This document shows positions 5,304 through 8,342 of a DNA stretch of 8,342 nt, piece by piece. Position numbers and translations under genes: made by a program. Within the stretch, counting starts at the first letter, position 1, and each line of letters starts with the position of its first letter. Under the pieces are notes generated by a model, which worked only from the letters and a program-made list of their open reading frames with translations, had not been told where the DNA came from and made no database searches. Origin of the DNA: Coriobacteriales bacterium (GTDB lineage: Bacteria > Actinomycetota > Coriobacteriia > Coriobacteriales > UBA8131); NCBI GenBank assembly GCA_031286975.1, contig JAITTM010000089.1, forward strand, positions 1-8,342, in the 5' to 3' direction.

Positions 5304-8153
5304 TTAGAGACCCGCTTCTTCAAGGACGGCGGCACAGCGCGCGCAGACATCGGGATGGCCTGCGCTGCTGCCCAGGTCGCGGATGTTCCAGCAGCGGGGG
5401 CATTTCTCGCCATCTGCCTTGCCCACGCTAACCAGTGGCTCGACCAGGGCATCGTCTGCCAGCAGGTCGACCCGTGCGACGATAAAAAGTTCCTCAAGCG
5501 TCGCGGCACCTTGGGCCTCAAGCACCGCGATCACGGCACGGGGGGCGCTTATGGTCAGATGGGCCTCCTGGCTCTTGCCGATGACCTTGCTGCCCCGCGC
5601 CTCCTCAAGCTGCTTGGTTACCGCATCGCGCACACTGAGCACCACGGCGTAATCCGCCAGGATGGCCTGCGCTTCTCCCCCGGGAATGGCGGGTGAGAAA
5701 TCCGCGTCACCCGGCCAACCCGCGAGTTGCACCGCCTCTGCCTGGTCTTCTCCACGCAAGCCGTCGGGGTAGTTGTCCCAGACCTCGTCGCAGGTAAAAG
5801 TGAGGATGGGGGCAAGCTGGCGCACCATAACCTCGAGGATGTGCAGGAGCACGACCTGCGCGCTGCGCCGTGCCACCGATTTGGGGGCATCCGAGTAGAG
5901 GCGATCCTTGAGCGCATCGAGGTAGACGGCACTAAGGTCGCAGACCACGTAGTCGTAGATGGCGTGGTAGGCGTTATGGAACTTAAAGGCATCATAGGCC
6001 TCGGTGACCGTTGTCATGAGCTCTTGCAGGCGCACCAAGGCCCAGCGGTCAAGACCGCAGAGTTCGTCCCAACTCACCAAGTCGGTGCGGAAGTCGAAAT
6101 CATACAGGTTGCTGAGCAGGAAGCGGAAGGTATTGCGGATGCGGCGATAGGCATCGGAGCTGCGCTGCAATATCTCATCGGAGATACCCACGTCCTGCGA
6201 GCTATCGACGCTGCCCACCCACAGGCGCAGTACGTCGGCACCGGATGAAGCGATTACATCTGCCGGATCGATGCCATTGCCCAGCGATTTTGACATCTTG
6301 CGGCCCTCGCCGTCAACGGTGAAGCCGCAGCTCATGATGCCGCGATAGGGCGCGACGCCATAGGCACCCACACTGGTGAGCAGCGAGCTCTGAAACCAGC
6401 CGCGATGCTGGTCGGAGCCCTCAAGATAGAGGTCTGCAGGACGGCTGGTCTCAGGGCGCGACTCAAGAACGCTCGTATGCGAGACACCCGACTCCCACCA
6501 AACGTCCAGGATGTCCTTCTCGGGCACAAGCTCGTGGCTGCCGCAGTGGGGGCAGACCGTGTCTGTCGGCAGGTAGTCCGCTGGAGCTTTAGTGAACCAG
6601 GCATCAGCACCCTCGTGCCTGAACAGCTCGATAACAGCATCGAAGGTCTGTGGGGTCGCCACGGTCTGCGAGCACTTGGCGCACTTGAAGATGGGGATGG
6701 GCACGCCCCAGGAGCGCTGGCGCGAGATGCACCAGTCGGGGCGACCCTCCACCATAGAGCGCAGGCGATTGATGGCCCAATCGGGGTACCAGTTGAGGGT
6801 GTCGAGCTCCTTGAGTGCCTGCTCGCGCAGGCCGGTAGCATCCATCGAGACGAACCACTGATCGGTCGCGCGAAAGATGACGGGTTTATGGCAACGCCAG
6901 CAGTGGGGGTAGCTATGCACGATATCGACCCGTGCGACCAGCTTCCCGCGCTCGCGCAGCCAGTCGATGATCACCGGGTTCGCCGCATCGACGTCCAGCC
7001 CCTCAAAGGGGCCGCCGCCCGCATCGAACACACCGTTGTCGTCGACGGGCATGAGCGTGGGCAGCCCGTACTTCTCCCCAACCAGATAGTCGTCCTGGCC
7101 GTGACCGGGAGCGGTGTGCACGGCTCCGGTACCCGTATCAAGCGTCACATGCTCGCCGGTCACCACCACACCGGTCATGTCACTGTGGATGGGGTGCGCG
7201 TAGTGTAGCCCGACAAGAGCGCTGCCCTTGACCACCAGCACCTCCCCGTCTGGGCTGCGGAGAAAATCGGGCGCATCCCAGCCCGCGGCTGCCCCCACCT
7301 GCGCAACCAGCTCCGCAGCCATGACGAGGGCGATGCCGTCGTGCAGCACCGCTACGTAGTCGGCATCCGGCGCAAGCGCAACGGCGGTGTTGGCGGGCAG
7401 CGTCCAGGGGGTGGTTGTCCAGATGAGCAGCGAGATGGGGGTATCAGTGCCGGGGGCAGGCGGGGCGGCTGCGTCGACGAAAGGCCCGACTTTCTCTGCA
7501 AAGGAGAGCGCGACGTAGATCGACGGTGAGCTCTCGTCACCGTACTCGATCTCTGCCTCGGCCAGCGCGGTGTGGCAGTGGCGGCACCAATGGATGGGCT
7601 TGCGACCCCGGTAGATGGCACCCTTCTCGTATAGTGCCTTGAACAGTACGACGTTACCCGCCTCATACTCGGGTGTATAGGTGAGGTAGGGCTGCTCCCA
7701 GTCGCCGGTAATGCCCAGGCGCTTGAAGCCCTCGCGCTGTAGGTCGATGTGCTCACTCGCCCATTCGCGGCAGAGGCGGCGGAGCGTGGGCTGGTCGATC
7801 TTGGCCATCTTCTCGGGCCCCAGTTTGGTCTCGACCATGTGCTCGATGGGCTGGCCGTGACAGTCCCAGCCGGGGATGTAGGGCGAATAGAAGCCGCGCT
7901 GCGACTTGTATTTGACGATGATATCCTTGAGCACCTTGTTGAAGGCATGCCCGATGTGGATAGGCCCGTTGGCATAGGGCGGACCGTCATGCAGCACATA
8001 GGGGGTCTGCCCCGCGTTGTGCTCCAGGACCTTGTGGTAGAGATCCATCTGCTCCCACTTCTGCAGGCGGATAGGCTCGTTGACCGGCAATCCCGCTCGC
8101 ATGGGAAACGCGGTCTGAGGCAGGTTCATCGTGTTCTTGTAATCGTTTGCCAC
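5304..8153 (-). CDS. ileS: Isoleucyl-tRNA synthetase
   Basis: This class I synthetase charges tRNA-Ile with isoleucine in the cytoplasm and edits valine. Seen, in 949 residues: ATP-binding HIGH motif at 66-69 (GPIHIGHA) and the CP1 editing domain with TTTPWTLPAN (246-255) and GTGAVHTAPGHGQDDY (341-356). CISRQRSWGVPIP (475-487) follows, then an internal cysteine pair set C491/C494 with C534/C537 that looks like a zinc site, DILDVWWESG (547-556) and KMSKS at 619-623. The C-terminal zinc finger is C918/C921 with C937/C940. The architecture and finger are those of the ordinary bacterial IleS1 type. Start choice: GTG 8153 has GAAAGGA 5 bases upstream and gives MANDYKNTMNLPQTAFPMR, closely matching the usual N-terminus. 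The longer frame to ATG 8210 adds 19 unrelated residues and runs to the candidate -10 box. It is the first gene of the operon with lspA (no gap) and rluD. Confidence 0.98.
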   Translation of the reverse strand: MANDYKNTMNLPQTAFPMRAGLPVNEPIRLQKWEQMDLYHKVLEHNAGQTPYVLHDGPPYANGPIHIGHAFNKVLKDIIVKYKSQRGFYSPYIPGWDCHGQPIEHMVETKLGPEKMAKIDQPTLRRLCREWASEHIDLQREGFKRLGITGDWEQPYLTYTPEYEAGNVVLFKALYEKGAIYRGRKPIHWCRHCHTALAEAEIEYGDESSPSIYVALSFAEKVGPFVDAAAPPAPGTDTPISLLIWTTTPWTLPANTAVALAPDADYVAVLHDGIALVMAAELVAQVGAAAGWDAPDFLRSPDGEVLVVKGSALVGLHYAHPIHSDMTGVVVTGEHVTLDTGTGAVHTAPGHGQDDYLVGEKYGLPTLMPVDDNGVFDAGGGPFEGLDVDAANPVIIDWLRERGKLVARVDIVHSYPHCWRCHKPVIFRATDQWFVSMDATGLREQALKELDTLNWYPDWAINRLRSMVEGRPDWCISRQRSWGVPIPIFKCAKCSQTVATPQTFDAVIELFRHEGADAWFTKAPADYLPTDTVCPHCGSHELVPEKDILDVWWESGVSHTSVLESRPETSRPADLYLEGSDQHRGWFQSSLLTSVGAYGVAPYRGIMSCGFTVDGEGRKMSKSLGNGIDPADVIASSGADVLRLWVGSVDSSQDVGISDEILQRSSDAYRRIRNTFRFLLSNLYDFDFRTDLVSWDELCGLDRWALVRLQELMTTVTEAYDAFKFHNAYHAIYDYVVCDLSAVYLDALKDRLYSDAPKSVARRSAQVVLLHILEVMVRQLAPILTFTCDEVWDNYPDGLRGEDQAEAVQLAGWPGDADFSPAIPGGEAQAILADYAVVLSVRDAVTKQLEEARGSKVIGKSQEAHLTISAPRAVIAVLEAQGAATLEELFIVARVDLLADDALVEPLVSVGKADGEKCPRCWNIRDLGSSAGHPDVCARCAAVLEEAGL

Positions 8154-8342
8154 GGGTGTCCTTTCAAAGCAGGTGCTGACGCGCAGGTGTCGCATGGATT
8201 TGCGAGTCACCTATTGTACTGTGAATGATGCGCCAATGCACGCGCACGAAGGGTCAAAGTCACAGGGCAGACCCCTGGCCAAAAGCTTCTCCCGTCTTTT
8301 TGTTTGTTATGGGCGCAGGGGGCTCCTGGTTGTTATATGATG
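8154..8342 (-). promoter_or_regulatory. ileS leader and upstream region with a candidate -10 box
   Basis: No coding frame is convincing in these 189 bases. On the minus strand TACAAT (8218-8213) matches five of six bases of the -10 consensus and would start a leader of about 50 bases, but no good -35 stands 16-18 bases upstream. A small hairpin is possible further up (CAGGG/CCCTG, around 8261-8275). No T-box consensus or tRNA was recognised. The neighbouring upstream gene is outside the window. Confidence 0.35.
8159..8165 (-). promoter_or_regulatory. Ribosome binding site of ileS
   Basis: GAAAGGA on the minus strand, 5 bases before GTG 8153. It supports the GTG start over the upstream ATG 8210. 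Confidence 0.7.

Noticed and set aside
6405..7208. Plus-strand open frame of 267 codons opposite ileS
   Set aside because: The ileS frame on the other strand is unambiguous with HIGH, KMSKS and zinc motifs; this is its antisense shadow.
8261..8300. Hairpin CAGGG/CCCTG followed further on by a T-rich stretch as a plus-strand terminator
   Set aside because: The stem is only 5 bp and the T run starts more than 20 bases later, and no plus-strand gene ends nearby.

Overview
The window is an ordinary GC-rich bacterial chromosomal segment (about 58-60% GC by eye). It carries seven protein genes and no RNA gene, insertion sequence, phage remnant or CRISPR array that I can see. The gene mix suggests an anaerobic actinobacterium of the class Coriobacteriia (Eggerthella/Slackia-like): molybdenum-hydroxylase maturation genes of the anaerobe type, a CmpB-family membrane protein, and an ileS-lspA-rluD block. 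This placement is inferred from family resemblance and gene order, not from a search.

Layout. (1) Positions 3-536, plus strand: the 3' part of a gene open at the left edge, encoding an HD-domain region of the kind attached to MobA-like nucleotidyltransferases. (2) 549-1580, plus: an XdhC/CoxI family protein, 12 bases after the previous stop and behind a good ribosome binding site. Together these look like the end of an operon that matures a molybdenum hydroxylase. (3) 1648-2706, minus: ferrochelatase (hemH), convergent with the XdhC gene. Each of the two has a candidate terminator hairpin in or near the gap. (4) 2838-3638, plus: a CmpB-family multi-pass membrane protein, divergent from hemH. 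The shared intergenic region holds a candidate hemH promoter and a short direct repeat. (5) 3711-8153, minus: ileS, lspA and rluD in that transcriptional order, with gaps of 0 and 3 bases, so almost certainly one translationally coupled operon. (6) 8154-8342: the ileS leader and upstream region, with a candidate -10 box but no recognisable T-box.

Functionally, the left side makes and inserts modified molybdopterin cofactor into a hydroxylase probably encoded further left. HemH inserts iron into porphyrin. The right operon provides isoleucyl-tRNA synthetase, lipoprotein signal peptidase and a 23S rRNA-type pseudouridine synthase, all housekeeping functions. No gene-free stretch exceeds 300 bases; the longest is the 189 bases at the right edge. 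I found no convincing previously undescribed system. The most unusual item is the domain order of the XdhC-family protein.
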